Origin: Frigoriglobus tundricola
GTDB lineage: Bacteria; Planctomycetota; Planctomycetia; Gemmatales; Gemmataceae
NCBI RefSeq assembly: GCF_013128195.2
Contig: NZ_CP053452.2
Span: forward strand, 7,750,001 to 7,814,000
Direction: 5' to 3'
Length of the DNA stretch: 64,000 nucleotides
The notes beneath the pieces were generated by a model. That model searched no databases and was not told the DNA's origin. It saw nothing but the letters and a program-made list of their open reading frames with translations. The position numbers were made by a program, and so were the translations under genes. The first letter of the stretch is position 1; each line of letters starts with the position of its first letter. This document shows positions 46,265 through 54,938 of the stretch, piece after piece.

Positions 46265-49200
46265 TCATCGATTTGCGGGGCGCTTCAGTCGCGCGGTCGC
46301 GGCTGTGGCTTCGCGGGTTACGTAAGCGTCTGGCGCTCCGGCCGCCCACTCCTCCAGCAACTTGCGCGCTTCGGCGGTCCCGATATGCTCCAGGATCGCG
46401 ACGGCCCGCACTTCCCGGAGGGGGTCACCGGCCGGGACGATCGGAGCGTTCGTCGCTGCCAAAAGTCGCCTGAGCCGATCATCTTGCTCCGCCGAGAGGT
46501 CTCCCCTGAGAGCGGCGCGCAGCGCCGGCGCGGCAGCGGACCCGAGTAATTGAAGTGCCTTCGTGGCCGCTTCCCGGTCGGCAAACTCCGGGGCGTCCAG
46601 TTTCGCGATGAGTGCTTTCACGGCCGTCTCGTCCGCCGTCCGCGCCGGTTTTAGTTTTTCACGGAGCAGCGCAACGGTTTCCGCGGGTCTGTCTACCAGT
46701 TCCCAGGCGGCCTTGTGCGCTGCGGCGGCGTTCGCACCGGCGAGCGCGTCCCACAACCGGGTCGGTGCCTCAGTACCCGGCTTCGGCAGGCCCGCCGACG
46801 CGGTCAGATCCCACACCAACCCGGTGCCGTCCGCGAGTGACGTGAGCGCGCGGGTTTCGCCGGGCAGAAGCAGTTCGGTCGCCGGTGCCGGTAACGACCG
46901 TTGCAGGCGCTGGGCTCCGGTCGCCGTGTCGAACACCTCGACGGAACTGCTGCCGGCCGTAACCAGTGTCCGGCCGTTCGCCGCCAGGGCGAGGTGATCG
47001 AGTGGACCGGTCTTCACCACCGCTGCAACCGCACCGGTTGCGGTTTCAACGACGATCACCACACTCTCTTTCAGCTCCTTGTCCTGTGTCTTCTGAGCTG
47101 CCAACAACCGACCGTCCGCGGAAAAGGCGAGCCGAGCATTGGCGCCCACTCCGGGAACAGTGAACCGGGTTCGGGACGGATCATTCCCGTCAGCGACTAT
47201 CAGCCCATCCGAGGTAGAAAACGCGACGGCCGATCCGTCTCCCGTCCACGCCCAGTGGCGGTGAGCCGGCGGGAGTGATCGTCGGCCTTTCACTGCGCCC
47301 GAAGCAACGTCCCACACCACCAGGTTGGTCGATTCCGGGGTCGTCCACACCCGATCGAGTGCGGCCGCGGTCTTCCCGTTTGACGAAACGCGTATCCGGT
47401 ACAGGTAGTCGGGTCTCGGCACGTTATGGCTCGGGACATCCAGTTTGACCGCCCGTGTCTCCTTGCCGGTCGGCCAGTCCCACCACTGGACGAAGCCTTG
47501 ATAACTCCCGGCCCAGAGGGTACGACCGTCGGGGGAGAAACTCAGATCGCGCACGTAGCGCCCCTCCTCTCCACGGAAGGGCAGCGTCCGCAGCAGTCGG
47601 CCGTCGGTCAGATCCCATATTGAAACGCCTCGGTCCACCCAATCGGCTGAGGCGAGCCACCGGCCGTCCGGGGAGGCGGCTAACACCGGTAGTTGTCCCA
47701 AGTTCCCCGGCCGGTCGAACACTTCTTTCCCGTCAGCGACGGTCCAAACCCGCAACTTCTGTCCGGTCGTCGCCACCACATGCTTACCGTCGCGTGTGAA
47801 AACAGCTCCGAGCGGCCGGCCGAGTAACTCGTGAAGGACGCGGCCGGTCCGTAAGTCGATCGAGCAGCTCTCGTTCGAAAAGCTGCACGCGAGGGTTTTG
47901 CTGTCCGGTGAGACGTCGAGCGAATGGTAGGAATATCTCGCCTTCAGGTCGAACCGAGCTGTCTCTTTGCCTGTGGTGAGGTCGAACGTCGCGAGTTCAG
48001 ACCCCTTTTGGCCGTTCGGCTTCCAGAGCGAGGCAACCAGTGTCTTACCATCCGGGGCCACGGTGGAATGACTCGGATCACACTCCAGGTGATACTTTTC
48101 GGTGCCTGTTGCCACGTCGAACACGCAGAGTGCTTTCCACTGCCCGCAACCGGCCACCAGCCACTTCCCGTCTGGCGAGAAATAACCATGAAAAGAGCTG
48201 TCCACCATGAGCGCACCTGCCGGGAGCGAAAGCTCGCGCGTCACATTGGTCTGCCATTGGACGAGTGTGAGCCGCGGCTCGCTGGTGAGCACCGCGAGTG
48301 TATTGCCATCGGGTGAGAAGAATGTCGAATGGAAGTTTGTGCCGGGCGCCGGGAATGAGGTCTTCTCTTTCCCGGTTTCGGTGTCAAAAACAGTCAGGTT
48401 CATTCCGGCGAATCCGGTGCCGTACCGGCCGTCGGGCGATAGTGCGCCTCGCCACTGGACGTTTGCGGCCTCCGGAATTTTTCGAGTCTCGCGGCCCGTG
48501 GTCAGATCCCAGGTGCGAAGTTGGTGATCCGAGCCGGACGTGAGGACCGACTTGCCATCGGGTAGGAGGACAAAGTCGCGCACCCCGTCGTGCCGGAACA
48601 GTACGCTGCCCAGCCGCATAACCGCGCCCTCCGGCAACGGATCACCGAACGCGTCGGATCTCGCCTTCGTGTCGGCGGTCTCTTCTTTCGGCGGGGTGGA
48701 CTTCGTCGGGCCGTCTGACATGACCAGCCCCGCCCCGGCAGCGAGCCCGCCCGCCAGGAGGACAACCGACATGGCCGCTTTCCAGCCCGTGAGCAGCGAC
48801 GAACTCAGGCCCGGCGTCATCGCCCGCGTGCCGGATGCGGCGACCACACGCGCGGTGAGTGGCGCGGACACCTGCGCGGCTAACCTCCGCCCGTCGAGTG
48901 CGGCCAGGGCCAGCCCGCCACCGACGACACCGCGGCGGCGGAGCCGCCGGTTGAGCCGCTCCAGGCCGTCCGCGATTCGCCGTTTGAGGGTGCTGAGCGA
49001 CACGCCGATCGCTCGCGCCGCGTCGTCTCGGGTTCTGCCGTCCAGGAAGCACAGGACCAGCGGCGCGCGGAGCCGTTCGGGGAGCGCGTTCAGCTCCTCG
49101 TCGAGCATCGCCCGCACTTCCTTCCACGAGAGATCGGCGAGCGGGTCCGGTTCGATTGTCGGGTCGGGGGCGTGAGTGAGGGCGGGCTTTCGCGCCCGGA

Positions 49201-49495
49201 TCTTCACCGCCGCGCGACACGCGGTTTGGTGCAACCACGCGGGCAGGGCGGTCGGGGTGCGAACGCTTTGGGCGTGTTGGAGTAACGAGAGGAAAGTGGT
49301 TTGGAACGCGTCGTCGGCATCGGCACTCGGGCCGAGCACCCGCCGGCACACGCCCAGTACCATCGGCCCGTGTCGGCGGACCAGCTCCGCGAACGCGGTT
49401 TCATCGCCGCCCGCGGCCGTGGTCAGCAGGACGGTGTCGTCGAGGTCCGGACGGCCCGTGCGGCTCAGCGATCGGATCACAACGGTCGCGGACAT
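46265..49495 (-). CDS. ECF sigma factor fused to WD40 repeats and a HEAT-like C terminus
   Basis: 1076 residues. Sigma region 2 (about 35-105, 'DADDAFQTTFLSLLQHA', 'ALPAWLHQTACRAAV') and region 4 (about 135-185, 'LPERLRAPLVLCFLDGRTRDDAARAIG'-like). A membrane helix (about 232-258, 'AAMSVVLLAGGLAAGAGLVM') leads to a WD40-type propeller (about 295-885, many 'SPDGRW' turns). The C terminus (about 900-1060) has alpha-solenoid signatures ('ALIAKLDAPEFADREAATKALQ', 'AVAILEHIGTAEARKLLEEWA') common in planctomycete ECF-WD40 proteins. The sensor portion is predicted outside the membrane. Signal unknown. Confidence 0.93.
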   Translation of the reverse strand: MSATVVIRSLSRTGRPDLDDTVLLTTAAGGDETAFAELVRRHGPMVLGVCRRVLGPSADADDAFQTTFLSLLQHAQSVRTPTALPAWLHQTACRAAVKIRARKPALTHAPDPTIEPDPLADLSWKEVRAMLDEELNALPERLRAPLVLCFLDGRTRDDAARAIGVSLSTLKRRIADGLERLNRRLRRRGVVGGGLALAALDGRRLAAQVSAPLTARVVAASGTRAMTPGLSSSLLTGWKAAMSVVLLAGGLAAGAGLVMSDGPTKSTPPKEETADTKARSDAFGDPLPEGAVMRLGSVLFRHDGVRDFVLLPDGKSVLTSGSDHQLRTWDLTTGRETRKIPEAANVQWRGALSPDGRYGTGFAGMNLTVFDTETGKEKTSFPAPGTNFHSTFFSPDGNTLAVLTSEPRLTLVQWQTNVTRELSLPAGALMVDSSFHGYFSPDGKWLVAGCGQWKALCVFDVATGTEKYHLECDPSHSTVAPDGKTLVASLWKPNGQKGSELATFDLTTGKETARFDLKARYSYHSLDVSPDSKTLACSFSNESCSIDLRTGRVLHELLGRPLGAVFTRDGKHVVATTGQKLRVWTVADGKEVFDRPGNLGQLPVLAASPDGRWLASADWVDRGVSIWDLTDGRLLRTLPFRGEEGRYVRDLSFSPDGRTLWAGSYQGFVQWWDWPTGKETRAVKLDVPSHNVPRPDYLYRIRVSSNGKTAAALDRVWTTPESTNLVVWDVASGAVKGRRSLPPAHRHWAWTGDGSAVAFSTSDGLIVADGNDPSRTRFTVPGVGANARLAFSADGRLLAAQKTQDKELKESVVIVVETATGAVAAVVKTGPLDHLALAANGRTLVTAGSSSVEVFDTATGAQRLQRSLPAPATELLLPGETRALTSLADGTGLVWDLTASAGLPKPGTEAPTRLWDALAGANAAAAHKAAWELVDRPAETVALLREKLKPARTADETAVKALIAKLDAPEFADREAATKALQLLGSAAAPALRAALRGDLSAEQDDRLRRLLAATNAPIVPAGDPLREVRAVAILEHIGTAEARKLLEEWAAGAPDAYVTREATAATARLKRPANR

Positions 49496-49605
49496 GACCT
49501 CGCCCCCCGTGCCTGTGGTTGCTCATTATGAGCCGCCCGAACACTCCAGAGGGTCAACATTTCTTCCGCGCCGGGACTCGCTTCCTAGCGGCGGATGGTT
49601 TCAGG

Positions 49606-49623
49606 CTGTTACGGGGGTAACAG
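49606..49623. promoter_or_regulatory. Palindrome CTGTTAC-GGGG-GTAACAG
   Basis: A perfect 7-bp dyad about 110 bp upstream of the ECF-WD40 start codon. It could be an operator or leader hairpin. Confidence 0.35.
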
Positions 49624-49736
49624 TGGAAACGGCTGTGTGAGGCTGCGAATCGAAGGGGATGACTGAGACCATCACGCAGAATGCCCGGTCAGGGTTGGTC
49701 GTGCCGCAACTGTCTCGGACCGCTTTCGCTGTGAGA

Positions 49737-49831
49737 ACAAAGTGCCACGGATGAACACAGCGAGCGCAGATCAGAAGAAAATGAATTCTTGTTCTGATCT
49801 GCGCTCGCTGTGTTCATCCGTGGCACTTTGT
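49737..49831. repeat. 40-bp perfect inverted repeat
   Basis: Arms 49737-49776 and 49792-49831 are perfectly complementary around a 15-nt AT-rich loop. The arms contain GTGCCACGGATGAACACAG, a phrase typical of dispersed repeats. It ends 16 bp before the TA duplication of the IS630 element. Confidence 0.8.
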
Positions 49832-49849
49832 ACTTTTCCTTCGCAACTA

Positions 49850-51233
49850 GATCACGCTGGCTGAATTGGCCTTCCATCACGACGGGAATTTCGTCACCCT
49901 CGCGGGGTATCCCAGATTGACACCCGAGCGGAGCCGGTCATGCCAGGGAAGGCAGCCAAGGTGGTCATCACCGAGCGGCAGCAAGAGATCCTCCAACGGT
50001 GGGTTCGGTCTCGCTCCTGCCCGCGGGGGTTGGCCCAGCGAGCCGAGATCATCTTGCTCGCCTTCGACCGCCTGCAGAACGGACCGATCGCCAACCACCT
50101 CGGGTGCGAGCGGCACGCCGTCGGGATTTGGCGACGACGTTGGGCGGCCGCCTTCGACACCCTGGTTCGCATCGAGTGCCTCGAAGGTCTCTCGACCCTG
50201 GAGAGGGCAATCGAAGATGTCCTGAGTGATAACCCCAGGTCCGGTTGTCCGGGGACTTTTGCTCCCGACCAGATCGCCCGGATCATCGCCGTCGCCTGTG
50301 AGCCGCCGGAGGATTCGGGCCGACCCGTGACGCACTGGACCCCGACCGCGTTGGCCGAGGAAGTGGTGGCACGCCGGATCGTCCCCTCGATCTCCGTCCG
50401 CCACGTCGGACGCCTTTTAAAAGTGCCGAACTCCAGCCCCATCGGAGTCGGTATTGGCTGAACGCGAACCCCAAGGATCCCGAGGCATTCGCCCAACAAG
50501 TCCGGGACGTGTGCGACTGCTACCAAGCTGCTCCAACGGGGTTGAAGAGCGGGGTTCACACGGTGTGCGTGGACGAGATGACGGGGGTCCAGGCGAAGGA
50601 GCGGATCGCCCCGACCAAGCCGATGCGGCCGGGTCAGGTCGAGAAAGTTGAGTTCGAGTACAAGCGGCATGGGACGCAGTGCTTGATCGGGAACTTCGAG
50701 GTCGCAACGGGTCAGGTGATCGCCCCGACGGTTCAGGCGACGCGGGGCGAGAAGGACTTCGCCACCCACATTGAGCGAACGGTGGCGACGGACCCGCAGG
50801 CGGGTTGGATCTTCGTGGCGGACAACCTGACGACGCACACCTCGGCGACGTTGGTGCTGTGGGTGGCGTCGCTGTGCGGGGTGGCGGCCGAGTCGCTGGG
50901 CCAGAAGGGGAAGAGCGGGGTGCTGAAGTCGGTCGCGACGCGGAAGGCGTTCCTGACGGACCCCCGTCATCGGGTGCGGTTCGTGTATGTGCCCAAGCAC
51001 ACGTCGTGGCTGAACCAAGTGGAGATCTGGTTCAGCGTGTTGGCGAGGCGTGTGGTGCGCCGTGGGAACTTCCGATCGGTGGCGGACCTGCGGGAGAAGA
51101 TCCTGGCGTACATCGCGTACCACAACCGGACGCGAGCCAAGCCCTACAAGTGGACGTACACCGGCCGCCCGCTCAACGTGTGACACCAGGAAACCCTCTG
51201 CCTTGGTGGCAGCCGAATTCAGCCAACGTGATC
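49850..51233 (+). mobile_element. IS630-family insertion sequence, complete
   Basis: Imperfect terminal repeats start GATCACG(C/T)TGGCTGAATT at each end (one mismatch in the first 18). The element is bordered by TA at 49848-49849 and 51234-51235, the hallmark TA target duplication of IS630/Tc1-mariner elements. Length 1384 bp. It encodes one transposase in two overlapping frames. Confidence 0.9.
49940..51183 (+). CDS. IS630-family transposase with -1 frameshift
   Basis: The first frame (49940-50463) encodes a helix-turn-helix DNA-binding region ('[22 protein letters not shown]', '[13 protein letters not shown]'). At 50416-50422 the zero frame reads T TTA AAA, a canonical -1 slippery heptamer. 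Slipping there joins 'RLLK' to '[20 protein letters not shown]' in the second frame, which carries the catalytic triad: Asp in 'CVDEMTG', Asp in '[10 protein letters not shown]', Glu in '[11 protein letters not shown]'. It ends at 51183 with about 414 residues in all. IS630 elements are known to use such frameshifts, which limit transposition. Confidence 0.92.
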
Positions 51234-51254
51234 TAGCTCGCCCGCACGGTCGGC

Positions 51255-52610
51255 TCACACCCGGCTGAACGCGGGCTTTCGTTCTTCGCTCACGGGAACC
51301 TCCGCGGGCGTATCTTCCACTGGTTCCTCGGTCTTCGGCGGCGGGGGCGCTGCCATCAGACGTGAGACGAACGCGGCCATGCGGGTCAGCCCTTCGCGGA
51401 GGCGACCGTCGTCGGCCGCGAAGCTCACGCGAACGTGTCCCGCGCCGCTCGGTCCGAACGCCACCCCGGGTCCGACCAGCACGCGCTCTTCCTTGAGCAG
51501 CCGCTCCGCGAACGTGCGGCCGTCGAGCCCGAGGGGCGAAACCGGCACCCACGCCGAGTACCCGCCGCCGGGCAACTCCGGTTCGAGGCCCATCGCGCGG
51601 AGCCGGTCCACGGTGTACTGCCGCTTCGCACGGAAACGCGACAGAGTTTCCGCCGCGGGCGGGTCGGAGAGGAGCCGCGCCGCCGCCTGTTGGCACACGG
51701 GCGGAACGTAAGGAGCGTTCAGGTTCGCCGTGAGCTGGCACGCGCGGACGAGGTGCCGCGGTCCCGCGAGCCACCCGACGCGAACCCCCGGTTGTCCGAA
51801 CTCCTGCGACACCGACCCGGCCGTGAGCGTGACCCGGTCCGCGCCGGGCATCGTCGCCAGTAACCGTCGCGACTCTCCGGGCGCCTGAGACAGATATCGG
51901 AACGCGGTGAACGCTTCGTCCAGGTAAACAAGCACGCCGTAGCCGCCGGCGATCCACGCGATGTGTTCGAGGTCTTCGTTCGAGAGGCACCCGCCGGCCG
52001 GGCTGCCGGGGTCGCTGATGACGAGGACTTTCGCGCCGCGCATGGCGCGCTCGAAGTCGGTCGCGATGTACCGGCACCGGCCGTCCTCGGTCCAGGTCGG
52101 CACCCACCGCACCTTGGCGTGTCGCGACTTGGAACCCAGCGCGAACAGCGGCGAACACGGGTCGAACAGCACGACGCGGTCGTTCGGGTTCACGAAGGCG
52201 TCGAGGGCTGCGAAGTAGGCAGACGTCGCCCCGTGCGTCGCCAGTACGTCGGCGTCGGCATTGAGGGGTCGGCCGTCGCGTTGGTAGCGCTCTGTGATGG
52301 CGGTGCGGAGTTCGGGCAGGGTCGCGGGCACTCGGCCGGGTGCGGAGAGTGCGTCTGTGCGCCCGACGCTGATCCCGCCGCGGGCCGGCGGAGCGTCGGG
52401 GGTCGGCTGGTTCAGATCAAGTACATCCGGTCCGGGTGTGTGCGGAACGAACGCACTGTCGAGGAGTTCGTCCACGGGTGCGGAGAGGACGCGATCGGAG
52501 TAATACTTGAGGTACGCGGACCCGCCATCGGTGAACCGCCGCGCCCGGCGGGTGAACCCCGCGAGCCGGGTGCGGACCAGCAGCTTCGTCAACCAGAAGG
52601 GAATCGCCAC
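51255..52610 (-). CDS. Aminotransferase class I/II-fold protein lacking the PLP lysine
   Basis: A GTG at 52610 with GGAGG 7 nt upstream gives 451 residues; longer in-frame starts are less likely. Fold-type I features are present: 'NQPTPDAPP', 'ATHGATSAYFAALDAF', 'VYLDEAFTAFRY', and Arg in 'HVRVSFA'. The lysine that binds pyridoxal phosphate should lie in S-x-S-K-x-F-G-x-P-G-x-R-x-G. Here the motif reads 'SVSQEFGQPGVRVGW', with Gln269 (CAG, 51804-51806). The usual N-P-x-N-P-T-G is replaced by 'DPGSPAGG'. It is therefore probably not a transaminase and may be a regulatory or binding pseudoenzyme. It ends 21 bp from the IS630 copy. Confidence 0.85.
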   Translation of the reverse strand: MAIPFWLTKLLVRTRLAGFTRRARRFTDGGSAYLKYYSDRVLSAPVDELLDSAFVPHTPGPDVLDLNQPTPDAPPARGGISVGRTDALSAPGRVPATLPELRTAITERYQRDGRPLNADADVLATHGATSAYFAALDAFVNPNDRVVLFDPCSPLFALGSKSRHAKVRWVPTWTEDGRCRYIATDFERAMRGAKVLVISDPGSPAGGCLSNEDLEHIAWIAGGYGVLVYLDEAFTAFRYLSQAPGESRRLLATMPGADRVTLTAGSVSQEFGQPGVRVGWLAGPRHLVRACQLTANLNAPYVPPVCQQAAARLLSDPPAAETLSRFRAKRQYTVDRLRAMGLEPELPGGGYSAWVPVSPLGLDGRTFAERLLKEERVLVGPGVAFGPSGAGHVRVSFAADDGRLREGLTRMAAFVSRLMAAPPPPKTEEPVEDTPAEVPVSEERKPAFSRV

Positions 52611-52907
52611 GGTGGAGCCTCCGTACCGGATGATGGCGGAGGATTGTGACCGAACATGCCGGTCGGTGTAAAGGTCGCTTGCCGTCCGAAATTGGTGTTG
52701 GGTAGAGAAGGGCTGACCTACCATCCCGGAAACCGACGGAGCAGTTCTGGCAGACCCCGAACTATAACCCAGTTCCTCTGCCGTTTGGTGCTTTTGGAGA
52801 ACTGGGTAACTGGCGATGACAGGCGGACTGGCTATTGGCAGAATGCGGTGGTTGGCTTCTCTATGCCAGCATCGTGGGCGATCCTCCCTCCATGCGGGTG
52901 GAACAAA

Positions 52908-53546
52908 ATGCGCAAAAACTGTTCCCTTCTGGCGATGACGGCTTTGCTGTCCTTCATTGCCATTGAATCCTCATTTCCAGTCCTCTTCTGCATCACTGTA
53001 GCGACTCGCCCAACTGGTGCCGAATGGCGATACGGCCCCGAAGTCTGCATTCCCAAGAGAGATGAGAAGCAAAATCCAATCTGCGTTCGAGATGTCACAA
53101 ACGATAAAGATTTGGGGCAATTTCCTCGTGAGGCTGAACTGCGGTATTGTTGGTTTTTTGCCGTCACGCCTGACAACCGGACTCTGGCATCTGCCGGCTG
53201 GTATGTGAGATTATGGGATTTATCAGCCGGCAAAGAGTTGCCACTTGAGCAGACCGATTGGGAAGGCGGATCCTCATCAGATGATTATTGTCATTTCCTC
53301 GCTTTCACTTCGGGTGGCAAGACCCTCGCCGGTACCAACGATGTACGGATCGCATTGTGGGATGCGAGAACCGGGAAATACATCATCGGCTTTGATCGTT
53401 CTCGGGTCACTGCACAGATCGTCCTCCTCTGGCTGTTCGTAACTCTGTCATTCTTCGCAGTCGGCGTCGGGATGAGGCTCTGCCTGTCTTGCCTCCGCGA
53501 GTACCTTTCGGCTCTTCATTCTGAACCATTGCAGACAGACGGGTGA
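52908..53546 (+). CDS. Small WD40-like membrane protein
   Basis: From ATG 52908 the product has 212 residues: an N-terminal hydrophobic segment (about 6-32), two WD40-like blades ('NRTLASAGWYVRLWDLSAG', 'GKTLAGTNDVRIALWDARTG'), and a strongly hydrophobic C-terminal helix ('IVLLWLFVTLSFFAVGVGM'). Two blades cannot close a propeller, so this may be a fragment of a larger WD40 protein or work as an oligomer. Its GC content and codon use are visibly lower than neighbours, suggesting different origin or decay. Confidence 0.55.
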   Translation: MRKNCSLLAMTALLSFIAIESSFPVLFCITVATRPTGAEWRYGPEVCIPKRDEKQNPICVRDVTNDKDLGQFPREAELRYCWFFAVTPDNRTLASAGWYVRLWDLSAGKELPLEQTDWEGGSSSDDYCHFLAFTSGGKTLAGTNDVRIALWDARTGKYIIGFDRSRVTAQIVLLWLFVTLSFFAVGVGMRLCLSCLREYLSALHSEPLQTDG

Positions 53547-53839
53547 ATACGTTCGGGGGTGCTGTGCGTTAGATTTGGTACTGGGCAAGTCGTAGCAGAA
53601 GGGACGCACAGGGCGTCAGCAATCTGCGAGCACTTGGCGATCCGCCGCGCGCCGAGAGAAACGGAACGTGTGGTACAATCCTTTTGGTTCGCGCCTCGTC
53701 TGAATTACGGCAGGCGTGGCGCCTTTCCGCCGCGGACCGAAATCCGCACTATGGTGTTAGTTGAGTCGCCGTAAGTCGTCCTACAGAACCTCCATCGGCG
53801 GACCCGTACCGCCGTCGTTCCATTCACCGAGGCACTCTC
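53547..53839. other. Intergenic region, upstream of the five-repeat gene
   Basis: 293 bp with no convincing gene. It contains TACAAT (about 53674) with no good -35 partner. It presumably carries the promoter of the downstream gene. Confidence 0.35.
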
Positions 53840-54862
53840 ATGCGGAAGCGGATCGCGGTCGGTCTGGCGATCGTAGCGGCCGGGCTCGTGTCCCTGTACG
53901 GCGACGCGCCGAGCCGCGCCAACGCGCAGGACAAATCCAGGAGCGTCCCGCCCAAGCACCTGTACGGGCACGACCTCCGGGTCCGTCCCGGCGGTGAGCG
54001 CGAGTTCGCGAAGGCCCTCAAAATCGGTGTGGAACTCTTCTATGACGAAGGGGCCAAGGCCATTATCGCGATCAGCGAGACCGGCGCGCTGACCGTCGCC
54101 CCGGCCCCGGTCGGTGGCGGCGTGGGAACGGACAAGACGTGCAAGTGGCTCACCGCCCACGACCTCAACTGCCGGAAAGCGGGCGAGACCGATTTCACCC
54201 AAAAGACCAAGAAGTGGGGCGTGGAACTGTTCCAGGACCGTGCGACCAACCGGCTCCTGTACGCCTGCGAGTCGGGTTCCATCGCGCTCGCTCCGGTACC
54301 GGGCGGCCTCGTGACCGAGCGGGGGCCGAAGTGGCACCACGCTCTGGAACCGCGGGTCCGCGCGCCGGGCCAGAACGAATTCAGCAACGCCAAGAAGATC
54401 GGGATCGAGGTGTTCAAGGACGAGAACACGGGCGGGTTGATCTACATCACCGAGACCGGGGCCATTTCCACCGCTGCCGCCCCCACCACGCCGCCCGACC
54501 CGAAAAAGCCGCAGCCGCCTAAAGCGGTGTACGGGTTGCAACTGCGTGTGCGCGGGGCCGATGAGACGGAGTTCACCGAGAAGGCCAAGTCGGCGAGCCT
54601 GGAGATCTTCGAAGACCCGAACTCGGGCGCGCTGCTCTACCTGACGCTGGAAGGGTACGTGGCGACTGTTCCGGCGGCCAAGATCGACCCCGGAGCGACG
54701 GGCGTGACCTGGAAGACCGGGATGGCCCTCCGCGCCCGCAAAGTCGGTGAGCCGGAGTTCGCGAAGGCCCGGCGCTTCAGCGTCGAGGTGTTTGAAGACA
54801 ACCGCACCGGGAACCAGATTTTCATCTCCGAAACCGGTTCGATCGCGGTACTGCCGAAGTAA
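53840..54862 (+). CDS. Secreted protein made of five repeats of a short domain
   Basis: 340 residues. A signal peptide (about 1-29, 'VGLAIVAAGLVSLYGDAPSRANA') is followed by five tandem units of about 50 residues (roughly 42-88, 102-152, 163-213, 228-278, 289-340). Each unit follows the pattern L-x-R-x-R..G-E-x-E-F-x-K-A-x-x-x-x-V-E-[VL]-F-x-D-x-x-[TG]-G-x-[IL]-[IL]-[YF]-I-[ST]-E-T-G-[SA]-I-A. For example 'EVFEDNRTGNQIFISETGSI' in unit five. The alternating strands suggest a five-bladed propeller or beta-trefoil-like toroid; that is inference. I do not recognise a family. Probably periplasmic. Confidence 0.8.
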   Translation: MRKRIAVGLAIVAAGLVSLYGDAPSRANAQDKSRSVPPKHLYGHDLRVRPGGEREFAKALKIGVELFYDEGAKAIIAISETGALTVAPAPVGGGVGTDKTCKWLTAHDLNCRKAGETDFTQKTKKWGVELFQDRATNRLLYACESGSIALAPVPGGLVTERGPKWHHALEPRVRAPGQNEFSNAKKIGIEVFKDENTGGLIYITETGAISTAAAPTTPPDPKKPQPPKAVYGLQLRVRGADETEFTEKAKSASLEIFEDPNSGALLYLTLEGYVATVPAAKIDPGATGVTWKTGMALRARKVGEPEFAKARRFSVEVFEDNRTGNQIFISETGSIAVLPK

Positions 54863-54937
54863 GTCATAAGGTCGAAAGTCGAAAAGTCGAAGACCTCCGG
54901 TGTTGGGGCCTTCGACTTTTCGACTTTATGACTTGAG
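54863..54937. terminator. Repeat-derived bidirectional terminator
   Basis: AAGTCGAAAAGTCGAAG and its complement, extended by AAGTCATA/TATGACTT, form a long hairpin between the convergent five-repeat gene and thiL. One arm has an 8-nt insertion. It shares its sequence vocabulary with the repeat at the TetR gene end. Confidence 0.7.
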
Positions 54938-54938
54938 T

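Noticed and set aside
45977-46549. Plus-strand frame at the 3' end of the ECF-WD40 gene
   Set aside because: Mostly antisense to the solenoid-coding region, with no independent support.
53559-53774. 71-codon open frame before the five-repeat gene
   Set aside because: No ribosome binding site, no domain and unlikely composition.
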